Shown one piece after another: positions 1-6,733 of a stretch of 16,624 nt of DNA. The notes beneath the pieces are model-generated. The model worked only from the letters and a program-made list of their open reading frames with translations, was not told the DNA's origin and searched no databases. The DNA is from Acidobacteriota bacterium (GTDB lineage: Bacteria > Acidobacteriota > Thermoanaerobaculia > UBA5066). The translations under genes were made by a program, and so were the position numbers. Numbering within the stretch: position 1 is the stretch's first letter; each line of letters begins with the position of its first letter. The stretch is from NCBI GenBank assembly GCA_016789625.1, contig JAEUQS010000478.1, positions 1-16,624 of the forward strand, read 5' to 3'.

Positions 1-870
1 CAGCTTCTTCTGAGCATCAGAGCGGTCGATCGTCCGCTTGTGCTGGTGAGCAGCGCTGCCGGGGCCGTCTGTCCGGGTGCCTCGGTGACGCTCACGGCTC
101 CCGCGGGCTTCTCGTCCTACTCCTGGTTCCCGGGCGGGCAGACAGGGCCTTCGATCTCCGTCTCTCCGGAGGCTTCGAAGCGCTACTCCGTGGTGGCGAC
201 AGGACCTTCGGGCTGCGGTGGGTCGGGATCGATCCTCGTGTCCGTGGCCGCCGCTCCGGCTCCCGTTCTCGTAGCCCCCCGGTACACATCGCAAGGGGAG
301 GAGTTCGAGGTCTTCGTCGAGAACGCCGCCGGGGTTGCCTTCGTTTGGACGGTCGAGAATGGGTCGATTCTCTCTGGACAGGGCACGGAGCGGGTCCGGG
401 TTCGGGCCGGACGGTCTGGATTGAGTATCGTGCGCGCGGTGCGGGCCGGTGCGCCGTGCGCATTGGGAGCAGCGTCCTTCGTCGAGGTCCGGAAGCCATT
501 GGGTCTCTACACCGTCACGCCGTGTCGTATGGTCGACACGAGGCTCGCCGAGGGGCCAAACGGCGGACCGTCTCTCGCGTTGTTCTTTCCGTCGGTGATC
601 ACTCTTTCCGGCGGGTGTGGGGTTCCTTCGACGGCGTCCGCCGTCGTGGTGAACGTGACACTGATCCCGGCCGCGCCCTCCAGCTCCGTCTCCATCTGCG
701 CGGAAGGTGGTCCGTGCGGGCCTTCTCTGCAGGGTCCGGCGGGCAAGACGATGACGACCTCGGCAGTCGTGAAGCTACCGCCCGACGGCTCCGGTCGGCT
801 GCTAGCCTATTCGGGCGGAGCGCTCGAGGGAGGGCACCTCATCGTCGACATCTCGGGCTATTTCGAATGA
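1..870 (+). CDS. C-terminal part of a secreted Ig/PKD-like surface protein with a terminal CRMVDTR-GYFE domain (5' end outside window)
   Basis: The frame is open to the left edge, so the gene begins upstream; an internal GTG at 40 is not likely to be its start. The 289 visible residues show two beta-sandwich-like modules. The first opens with CPGASVTL and includes YSWFPGG and a closing Gly-Cys, as in PKD/Ig-like repeats. The second includes VAFVWTVENG. A C-terminal domain runs from about YTVTPCRMVDTR to the final GYFE and contains CGVPSTASAVVVNVT. I know this last domain as a recurrent tail on exported Acidobacteriota proteins, without an assigned function. Surface location and an adhesive or structural role are inference; no enzymatic motif is visible. 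The gene ends 21 bp from the convergent toxin gene, and I see no clear terminator between them. Confidence 0.75.
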   Translation, partial: QLLLSIRAVDRPLVLVSSAAGAVCPGASVTLTAPAGFSSYSWFPGGQTGPSISVSPEASKRYSVVATGPSGCGGSGSILVSVAAAPAPVLVAPRYTSQGEEFEVFVENAAGVAFVWTVENGSILSGQGTERVRVRAGRSGLSIVRAVRAGAPCALGAASFVEVRKPLGLYTVTPCRMVDTRLAEGPNGGPSLALFFPSVITLSGGCGVPSTASAVVVNVTLIPAAPSSSVSICAEGGPCGPSLQGPAGKTMTTSAVVKLPPDGSGRLLAYSGGALEGGHLIVDISGYFE

Positions 871-891
871 AACAGGGCACTGGTCCACTGG

Positions 892-1314
892 TTAGTTGCG
901 AGCGGACGAGAACGGCTCGAGGAGTGTCGCCCCGGTGCCCCGAAAATCCCGCGCGTTTCGCGTCACCAGCGTGAGTCCATGGACGATGGCCGTCGCAGCG
1001 AGGAGCGCGTCGACTGCAGGGAAGGTCTTGCGGGCCTGGATTCGCCCCCATTCCTCAGCGATTTCAGCGGATACCGGGAGGACGCGATCGGCGAACGATG
1101 TCGTTATGTCCGTCAGCCAACGTTCGAGGGCTCTGGACTGGGCTGGGTCCTTCGAGGCGACGGACTCGATACCCTGCCGGATCTCGCCGAGGGATAGCAC
1201 GCTCAAGAAGAGGTCGTCCTCGGTCGCTGTCTCGAGCCACGCCATGACGCCTGGGTTCGCCCGCGCCTTTTTTCTCAGCTCCGACAGGATGTTCGTGTCG
1301 AGAAGGAAGCTCAG
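892..1314 (-). CDS. vapC: VapC/FitB-type PIN-domain ribonuclease toxin
   Basis: This is a toxin of a type II toxin-antitoxin pair; PIN-domain toxins are metal-dependent RNases that cut RNA, often tRNA or rRNA, when the antitoxin is lost. The first ATG (1245) would remove the N-terminal catalytic strand. Reading upstream gives SFLLDTNILSELRKK, the canonical PIN start, so I place the start at CTG 1314-1312, giving 140 residues, a usual VapC length. Acidic residues fit the PIN site: D6 (LLDTN), E44 (SLGEIRQG), D102 (PAVDALLAA), and N120/D123 (VTRNARDF). The CTG overlaps the antitoxin stop as CTGA, so translation is probably coupled. Family assignment is firm; the RNA target is unknown and the non-ATG start is inferred. 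Confidence 0.88.
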   Translation of the reverse strand: MSFLLDTNILSELRKKARANPGVMAWLETATEDDLFLSVLSLGEIRQGIESVASKDPAQSRALERWLTDITTSFADRVLPVSAEIAEEWGRIQARKTFPAVDALLAATAIVHGLTLVTRNARDFRGTGATLLEPFSSARN

Positions 1315-1538
1315 AAGCCTACCTTTCGCCGCTTGTCCTTACGCCGCTCGGGGAGGGGCGGGATCTCCGGCATGGAACGCAGGAAATCCTTGAACGAGGG
1401 GCGATCCGGTTTTGTCAGAAGGACCTCCCGAAGGAGCTCCCGATGCTCCGCCTCGACCGATCGCCCGTTCCGCGCGGCGCGGATGCGGAGCGCACCGACG
1501 ACTCGGTCGTCGAGATTCCGGACGATGAGCTGAGCCAT
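1311..1538 (-). CDS. vapB: VapB/FitA-type ribbon-helix-helix antitoxin
   Basis: This 75-residue protein has an N-terminal ribbon-helix-helix pattern: strand AQLIVRNLD, then two helices through RAARNGRSVEAEHRELLREVL, matching FitA-like antitoxins. The basic, proline-containing C-terminal part (about residues 45-75) would be the toxin-wrapping arm. It lies directly upstream of the PIN toxin and shares the CTGA overlap with it, as expected for an autoregulated operon in which the antitoxin, alone or with toxin, binds the promoter. A strong GGGAGG ribosome binding site (1544-1549) sits five bases before the ATG, consistent with higher synthesis of antitoxin than toxin. Confidence 0.88.
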   Translation of the reverse strand: MAQLIVRNLDDRVVGALRIRAARNGRSVEAEHRELLREVLLTKPDRPSFKDFLRSMPEIPPLPERRKDKRRKVGF

Positions 1539-1620
1539 TTAGACCTCCCGATATCGATGATAGCAATTCTTCGGGCACGCCGGACCCGCGTCGCGCCCGA
1601 CGGAAGTAGACTTCCCCTCG
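1539..1620. promoter_or_regulatory. Divergent control region between the toxin-antitoxin pair and the dioxygenase operon
   Basis: Both flanking genes start outward from these 82 bp. On the minus strand there is a GGGAGG site at 1544-1549 and a -10-like TATCAT at 1562-1557, but I see no convincing -35. An overlapping GATATC/ATCGAT palindromic stretch at 1549-1558 could be an antitoxin operator. Close to the plus-strand start is a separate dyad at 1602-1615. Promoter positions are inferred, not certain. Confidence 0.4.
1602..1615. repeat. Short perfect inverted repeat just before the dioxygenase start
   Basis: GGAAGT and ACTTCC arms flank a two-base centre, ending five bases before the ATG at 1621. 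The only Shine-Dalgarno-like purines for this gene (GGAAG) lie inside the left arm. A two-base centre is too tight for a stable hairpin loop, so a protein-binding dyad is as likely as an RNA structure; chance is also possible. Confidence 0.35.
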
Positions 1621-2538
1621 ATGAGTGGTTCGATCGTCGCCGGCATCCTCGCCCCGCACCCGCCGCACCTCGTGTACGCGGAGAACCCGCCGCAGAACGA
1701 GCCCCGCGCCGAATGCGGCTGGGAGGTTCTGCGCTGGGGCTATGAACGCGTGCGGAAGAGCCTCGCGGCGCTGGATTACGACGTCCTCATCGTCCACTCG
1801 CCGCACTGGCGCACGTTCGTGGGCCACCACTTCCTGGGCGTGCCGCACTTCAAGGGCCTCTCGGTGGATCCCATCTTCCCGAACCTCTTCCGCTACCACT
1901 TCGACGTGAACGTCGATGTGGAGCTCTCCGAGGCGATGTGCGAGGAGGCGAAGGCTTCGGGCCTCGTCACCAAGATGATGCGGAACCCGGCCTTCCGGCT
2001 GGACTACGGCACCATCGCGTCCTGCCACCTCGTGAACCCGTCGTGGTCCAAGCCCATCGTCGGCGTCTCCTCGAACGGCTCGTACTACTACTACTCCAAC
2101 GAGGTCGGGCAGGAAGAGCAGATCGCGCTCGGTGAGGCCACGCGACGCGCCGTGGAGAAGACGGGACGCCGCGCCGTCCTCCTCGCGTCGAACAGCCTCT
2201 CCCACCGCCACTTCACCACGGAAGCCGAGATCCCTGAGGACATGTCCCGCGAGCACGTCTACCACCACGGCCAGTACCTGTGGGACATGCGCGTCCTCGA
2301 CCTCATGAAGCAGGGCAGGAGCCGCGAGCTCGTCGACGAGCTGCCCGACTTCATCGACCACGCCGAGAGCGAGGTGAAGGCCGGGGCCCTCACGTGGATG
2401 CTCGCGGCGCTCGGCTTTCCTTCGTATCCCGCGGAAGTCCACGCCTACGGCACCGTCATCGGGACGGGAAATGCCGTCGTGGAGTGGAACGCATCGCACG
2501 AGGACGTTCGCGTCGCCGCCTCGCCTCCTGTAGGCTGA
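1621..2538 (+). CDS. Class III extradiol ring-cleavage dioxygenase, catalytic beta-subunit type (2-aminophenol 1,6-dioxygenase-like)
   Basis: This LigB-superfamily protein is predicted to use non-haem Fe(II) to open an aromatic ring beside an amino/hydroxyl pair. The length, 305 residues, equals that of AmnB/CnbCb-type beta subunits as I recall them. The expected site is complete: H13 (LAPHPPH) and H62 (HSPHWR) plus E251 (AESEVKAG) as iron ligands, and H195 (NSLSHRHF) at the position of the catalytic acid/base. The C terminus has the family's AYGTVIGTGNAVVEW stretch. It is cytoplasmic, with no signal peptide. It opens a five-gene unit in which its likely partner, the alpha-like fusion at 5357, is three genes downstream. 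The substrate could be 2-aminophenol, a substituted aminophenol or a catechol; sequence alone does not decide. Confidence 0.88.
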   Translation: MSGSIVAGILAPHPPHLVYAENPPQNEPRAECGWEVLRWGYERVRKSLAALDYDVLIVHSPHWRTFVGHHFLGVPHFKGLSVDPIFPNLFRYHFDVNVDVELSEAMCEEAKASGLVTKMMRNPAFRLDYGTIASCHLVNPSWSKPIVGVSSNGSYYYYSNEVGQEEQIALGEATRRAVEKTGRRAVLLASNSLSHRHFTTEAEIPEDMSREHVYHHGQYLWDMRVLDLMKQGRSRELVDELPDFIDHAESEVKAGALTWMLAALGFPSYPAEVHAYGTVIGTGNAVVEWNASHEDVRVAASPPVG

Positions 2539-2543
2539 TCTTC

Positions 2544-2554
2544 GGGGGTCCCCC
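2544..2554. repeat. GGGGG-T-CCCCC dyad overlapping the ribosome binding site of the propeller gene
   Basis: Five G and five C separated by one T end directly at the ATG at 2555. The G run is the only purine-rich stretch available as a ribosome binding site. Whether the dyad has any role is unknown. Confidence 0.3.
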
Positions 2555-4981
2555 ATGAACAGGCTCCGCGTTTCCTCGCTTCTCCTCGGGCTGACCCTCC
2601 TCGCCCCGCCGCTGTCCGCCCAGCTCGTGCGTGGCTTCGAAGCTCGCGGGCTCGGGGCCGGAGAGAAGCCCGCGACCTCCGTGCTCGCGAGCCGCTTCCT
2701 CGAGAACGGCAGCCTCCTCACGGTGCTGGAAGGGCAACCCTCCGAGCTCCACGCGGTGACCCTGGACGCTTCGGGTACCGAGACCCGCCGCGTGCTCCTC
2801 ACACCCGACGCGACGGGCGGCGTGCGTCGCGTCGCGCTGGACGCGCGCGGCACCGTCTTCGTCGCGCGGTCGTTCACGTCCCTCACCTCCGACGTGCGCG
2901 TCGACGCGATCGACTCGACGACGGGCGAGTCCCTCTGGCCGTCCCCCGTGAAGCTCGCGCTCCCGGCCCGGCCGGGCGGGCTCGTCGTGCACCTGGCGCC
3001 GTTCGCCAGAAGCGCGGGCGTCTCCGATGTCGCCGTCGTCGTCTCCCTTGCCGTGGGCGCGTTCGTGCCCGGGCTCGTGGACGTCGTCACCCGGCTCGAG
3101 GGAACGACGGGCCGCGTGCAGGCCGGTCCCACCACCGTCTTCGTGAACGGACTCGAGGCCCGCGTCGAGGACCTCGCCGTGGATGCCGCGGGCGACCTCT
3201 GGCTCGCGGGGAGCATCGCGCTCCCGGGGCAGAGCGGCTCCTTCGTCTCGCGCCGGCGCGGAGACACGTTGACCGAAGTGTTTCCGGCGCTCACGTTCGG
3301 CGCCGGCAACGACTACCCCTCCCGCCGGCGCGTCGTCGTCCCCGGCTCGGGGGACGCGCTCTTCGCGTTCGACCACCAGTTCGGCGGAACCACCGTCGCC
3401 CGCATCGGACGCGGCGGCTCCGTGAGCTGGCTGCGAGCCGGATTCCAGCCGGCCTTCGATCTCCTCGCGGCGGATGCCTCGGGGAACGCTTTCCTCGCGC
3501 GGGGCGGAAGCGCCCTCGAGGTGCTGCGCCTCGCCGCCGGGAACGGCTTCTCGACCCGCCTGACCGTGTCCTCGGCGGCCGGCTTCGAGCTCGCTCCGCT
3601 CGCTCTCGTGCCCGCGGGGGGCGAGGTGGTGGTCACGGCGCTCGGAAGGAAGGACTTCCAGGCTCACGGGCTCGCGGCGCGCATGGATCCGGAGCTTTCC
3701 AAGGTGAGCTGGAAGGCCGAGACGGCGCCGTCGCTCTGCGAGTGCGCGGGCGGGCGGCCGGCGCTGCCCGACACTCTCTCCCTCACGGGGGATACGCCGC
3801 TGCTTTCGACGGACTCCGGGCTTCTCCGCCTCGATCTCCTCGACGCGGCCACTGGGATCGTGCGGGTCGAGAGGGCCCGCGGAGCCCGGCTCGGCGTGCC
3901 CGCTCCCCTCGTGCTGCCGTCGCTCGTCGTCATCCCCGACGGCGATCTGGCCCTCGGGACGAAGGAGGGCGAGGGCTACGTCCTACGCCGCGTGCGCTCG
4001 CGCGACGGCTCTCCCGCGGCGGGCCCCGTCGCCGTCTCCGGACCGGTCGCGGCCGCGGGCGATGGGGGGCTCTACGTGGTGGCGGAGGGCGCTCTCGAGC
4101 GGCGCGACGCCTTGGACCTCTCGCTCACGTGGTCGGCACCCCTGCCCGAAGGAAAGGTCGCGGGGGTCGTCGCGGCTCCTGGCCGGGTCTACCTGCTGAG
4201 CCGGTTGACCTCGATCTCGGGGAGCGTCGTGGCGCTCCCTTCCGCGCCCGGCGCGACCTCGCGCGTGCGCGGAACGGCGCCCTCGATCGTCTCGGCAGGC
4301 TGGGGGCCGCTCCCGCTCGCGGGGACGCCGACGGCGTGGCTCGCGGCACCGGACGGCGGCCTCTACGCCGGCGTCTCGAAGGGCAGCCTCGGCACCGCGA
4401 GCGTCCTGCGGCTCGACCCGGCGCGCGGCGACGTCGTCTTCGAGCGCGCGATGCCCGTGGCGGGCGCGATCGCTCGGATGCGGCGCCTCGCGAACGGCGA
4501 CCTCGCGGTCGTCGTCGCCAACCAGCTCCTCGTCTCGGTCGTGCGGGTCTCGGGCGAGAACGGCAACGTCGTTTTCGAAAAGCGCATCGCGCAGTCCACG
4601 CGCGGGGCGGTCCCCGACGTCGCCGACCTCGTCGAGATGCACGGCGATCTCGTGCTCTCAGGCAAGGACCACGCGCTCTGGGCCGCGAGCATCGACGGGG
4701 AAACCGGCCGCTCGCGGTGGACGGCGAGCTACGTGGAGCCGTACGTCTCGGAGCGGCCGGCGGGGCTCGCAATCGACGGTGACCACACCGTCACCATCCT
4801 CACGTCTCGGTTCGGAGAGGACGGAGCTCTCGGCTTCGTGCGGATCGATGCCGCGAGCGGCGCGCTCGTCTCGCGCACCACGCTGCGGGGTCCGTCGCCG
4901 GAGGCCCTCGCCGTCTCGGGTGGCGACGTTTTCGTCGCCGGAGCGACCCTCGCCCGATTCACCCGAACGGGCGCAGACTGA
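2555..4981 (+). CDS. Exported beta-propeller-like repeat protein
   Basis: The 808-residue protein starts with a signal peptide (MNRLR, a hydrophobic run to about residue 20, then PLSAQ, likely cut near residue 22). The rest is beta-rich repeats with recurring units of the type VALDARGTVFVA (about 93-104), LAVDAAGDLWLAGS (207-220) and AADASGNAFLARGG (305-318), with further copies near the C terminus. This resembles PQQ-like or SBBP/delta-60 type beta-propellers, with room for two propellers. No catalytic motif or membrane anchor is visible; the only notable cysteines are a CEC pair near residue 395. It starts 16 bp after the dioxygenase and ends 4 bp before the next gene, so it lies inside the operon although its neighbours are cytoplasmic. 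Ligand sensing or a scaffold role would be speculation. Confidence 0.75.
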   Translation: MNRLRVSSLLLGLTLLAPPLSAQLVRGFEARGLGAGEKPATSVLASRFLENGSLLTVLEGQPSELHAVTLDASGTETRRVLLTPDATGGVRRVALDARGTVFVARSFTSLTSDVRVDAIDSTTGESLWPSPVKLALPARPGGLVVHLAPFARSAGVSDVAVVVSLAVGAFVPGLVDVVTRLEGTTGRVQAGPTTVFVNGLEARVEDLAVDAAGDLWLAGSIALPGQSGSFVSRRRGDTLTEVFPALTFGAGNDYPSRRRVVVPGSGDALFAFDHQFGGTTVARIGRGGSVSWLRAGFQPAFDLLAADASGNAFLARGGSALEVLRLAAGNGFSTRLTVSSAAGFELAPLALVPAGGEVVVTALGRKDFQAHGLAARMDPELSKVSWKAETAPSLCECAGGRPALPDTLSLTGDTPLLSTDSGLLRLDLLDAATGIVRVERARGARLGVPAPLVLPSLVVIPDGDLALGTKEGEGYVLRRVRSRDGSPAAGPVAVSGPVAAAGDGGLYVVAEGALERRDALDLSLTWSAPLPEGKVAGVVAAPGRVYLLSRLTSISGSVVALPSAPGATSRVRGTAPSIVSAGWGPLPLAGTPTAWLAAPDGGLYAGVSKGSLGTASVLRLDPARGDVVFERAMPVAGAIARMRRLANGDLAVVVANQLLVSVVRVSGENGNVVFEKRIAQSTRGAVPDVADLVEMHGDLVLSGKDHALWAASIDGETGRSRWTASYVEPYVSERPAGLAIDGDHTVTILTSRFGEDGALGFVRIDAASGALVSRTTLRGPSPEALAVSGGDVFVAGATLARFTRTGAD

Positions 4982-4985
4982 AGGC

Positions 4986-5348
4986 ATGCCGCACACGTTC
5001 CACCCCGCCCGCTCCCGGATCGGCGTGAACAACAAGCCCTCGGTGCTCGAGCTTTCGGACGCGCTCCGCAACCGGCTCTTCCCGAAGGGCCCGCTCCTCG
5101 GCTATCCGTTCCTCACGCGCCTCATGCACGAGAGGAAGGAAGCCCATTACATGCACGAGGAGATGGACAAGCTCATCCTCGAGCTCAAGCGCATCGCGAT
5201 CGACCTCGAGAAGGACCCCGAGCTGTCGTCCTTCCGCAAGAAGCTCCAGGACATCGCGGGCTCCTCGAAGGAATCGGGCACGAACATCTACGCGGTGCCG
5301 GTTCCCGAGAAGGCCGTGGGCGGGCCCCTTCCCCCGACCCGCCGATAA
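4986..5348 (+). CDS. Small protein of unknown family (120 aa) inside the dioxygenase operon
   Basis: I do not recognise the family. The ATG at 4986 follows the propeller stop by four bases, and a GAAGG overlapping that stop may serve as a weak, very close ribosome binding site; GTG at 5025 is an alternative start. The protein has a basic N terminus (HPARSRIGVNNKPS), a helical, strongly charged centre with many Glu and Lys (about 35-90, including HERKEAHYMHEEMDK), and an extended proline-rich tail. There is no signal peptide or membrane segment, so it is probably cytoplasmic. It sits 8 bp before the alpha-RidA fusion gene, which suggests it serves the dioxygenase as an accessory or assembly factor, but this rests on position only. 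Confidence 0.65.
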   Translation: MPHTFHPARSRIGVNNKPSVLELSDALRNRLFPKGPLLGYPFLTRLMHERKEAHYMHEEMDKLILELKRIAIDLEKDPELSSFRKKLQDIAGSSKESGTNIYAVPVPEKAVGGPLPPTRR

Positions 5349-5356
5349 TCCCGCGC

Positions 5357-6733
5357 GTGACGACGAACCAGGTGCTGCGCGGCTTCATCGTTCCCGGCCT
5401 CCCGCATCCGCTGCTCTGCCCGGAACGCTCTCCGGCGTGGACCTCTCTTCGCGCGAGCTTCGACCGCGTGCGCGAGGAGATCGCCGCGAGCGGCGCCGAC
5501 CTCCTCGTGCTCTACAGCACGCAGTGGATCAGCGTGATCGGCCACCAGATCCAGGCCGATCCCGAGCCCGAATGGGTGCACGTGGATCCGGAGTTCCACG
5601 ATCTCGGCACGATGCCCTACAGGTTTCGCATGGACGCGGCGTTCGCCCGGGCCTACGAGGCCGCGGCGAAGGCGCGCGGCCTCCACGCGCGCACGGTGGC
5701 GTACCACGGCTTCCCCATCGACACCGGCACGGTCGTGGCGCTCAAGCTCCTGAACCCCGGGAACGCGATCCCGGCGTGCGTCGTCTCCTGCAACATGTAC
5801 GCGGACCGCGGCGAGACGATCGTCCTCGGCAAGGCCGCGCGCGACGCCGTGGCGGCGACGGGCCGCAAGGCGATCGCGATATCGGTTTCGGCGCTCTCGG
5901 CCCGGCTCTTCACGCACGAGATCGACCCGAAGGACGACCGCATCTCCTCGCTCAAGGACGACGAGTGGAACCGAAAGCTCCTCGAGCTCCTCGGCGAGGG
6001 CCGCCTCGAGGACGTCTCCCAGCTCGCCCGGGAGTTCTCGGCCCAGGCGAACGGGGATCAGAAGATGAAGGCCGTCTGGTGGCTCGCGGCGTTCCTCGGC
6101 GAGCACAACGCCTACGAGGGCACGGTGTACGACTACCAGCCCCTCTGGGGCACCGGCGCCGCTCTGGTGGGCCTCCTGCCCAGCGCGCGCGCCGCGGCGA
6201 ACCTCGAGTTCGACGAGGAAAGCGTCGAGACGTTCGGGGGAGATCGCGGCGTGCTCTCCGGAGGAAGCGCTGCCGTTCCGTCCCCCCCGTCCGCCCCTGT
6301 GGCAGCCCCCGCGCCGCCGGGCGGGATCATCAGAACCGAAGCCGCCCCGAAGCCCGTGGGTGCCTACGCGCACGCGCGGCGTGTGGGGAACCTCCTCTTC
6401 CTCGCGGGGATCGGGCCACGCCGCCCAGGGACCGACGAGATCCCGGGCGGACCGGTCCGGGATGCGGACGGGAATCCGCTCCCCTACGACGTCGAGGCTC
6501 AGGCGCGGAGCGTCGTCGCGAACGTGAAAGCCGTGCTGGAGGCCGCGGGCTCCTCCCTCGAGAAGATCCTCGACGTCACGGTGTATCTCATCGACATGAA
6601 GCGGGACTTCGCCGCCGCGAACGCGGTATGGGCCGAGACGCTCGGCCACGTGAATGCGACGCGCACGACCCTCGAGGTGGCGGCGTTGCCCACGCCGATC
6701 GCCATCGAGTGGAAGGTCGTCGCGGAAGCCTGA
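5357..6733 (+). CDS. Fusion protein: non-catalytic 2-aminophenol dioxygenase alpha-like subunit + RidA/2-aminomuconate deaminase domain
   Basis: The 458-residue protein starts at GTG. Residues about 1-285 are a LigB-superfamily domain paralogous to the product at 1621. Only one iron ligand equivalent remains (H17, PGLPHPLL); aligned by eye, H62 becomes Q56 (YSTQW), E251 becomes D234 and H195 becomes A182. That is the pattern of alpha subunits, which support a catalytic beta chain. Residues about 296-325 form a Gly/Pro/Ala linker. Residues about 326-458 are a YjgF/RidA domain closest by eye to 2-aminomuconate deaminase (AmnD/NbaF): HARRVGNLLFLAG, RRPG, R436 in NATRTT, and E451 in AIEWK. RidA enzymes hydrolyse enamines/imines; AmnD releases ammonia after ring opening. 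Its stop overlaps the next start (TGATG). Fusion within one continuous frame is seen; the joint function is inferred. Confidence 0.87.
   Translation: MTTNQVLRGFIVPGLPHPLLCPERSPAWTSLRASFDRVREEIAASGADLLVLYSTQWISVIGHQIQADPEPEWVHVDPEFHDLGTMPYRFRMDAAFARAYEAAAKARGLHARTVAYHGFPIDTGTVVALKLLNPGNAIPACVVSCNMYADRGETIVLGKAARDAVAATGRKAIAISVSALSARLFTHEIDPKDDRISSLKDDEWNRKLLELLGEGRLEDVSQLAREFSAQANGDQKMKAVWWLAAFLGEHNAYEGTVYDYQPLWGTGAALVGLLPSARAAANLEFDEESVETFGGDRGVLSGGSAAVPSPPSAPVAAPAPPGGIIRTEAAPKPVGAYAHARRVGNLLFLAGIGPRRPGTDEIPGGPVRDADGNPLPYDVEAQARSVVANVKAVLEAAGSSLEKILDVTVYLIDMKRDFAAANAVWAETLGHVNATRTTLEVAALPTPIAIEWKVVAEA

Noticed and set aside
1339..3309. A 656-codon open frame on the minus strand opposite the dioxygenase and propeller genes
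   Set aside because: Its translation is rich in Arg, Ser and Pro with no recognisable domain, and it lies antisense to well-supported genes; long antisense frames are expected at this GC content.
4986..5348. The small protein as a LigA-type (protocatechuate 4,5-dioxygenase alpha) subunit
   Set aside because: The size is close and a short NIY-containing stretch near the C terminus is superficially similar, but the rest does not match LigA, and the alpha role is already filled by the fusion protein.
5437..6732. Upstream extension of the DUF4442 reading frame through the alpha-RidA gene
   Set aside because: The extension is out of frame with a well-supported protein and is Arg-rich; DUF4442 homology starts at the ATG at 6733, which overlaps the preceding stop.
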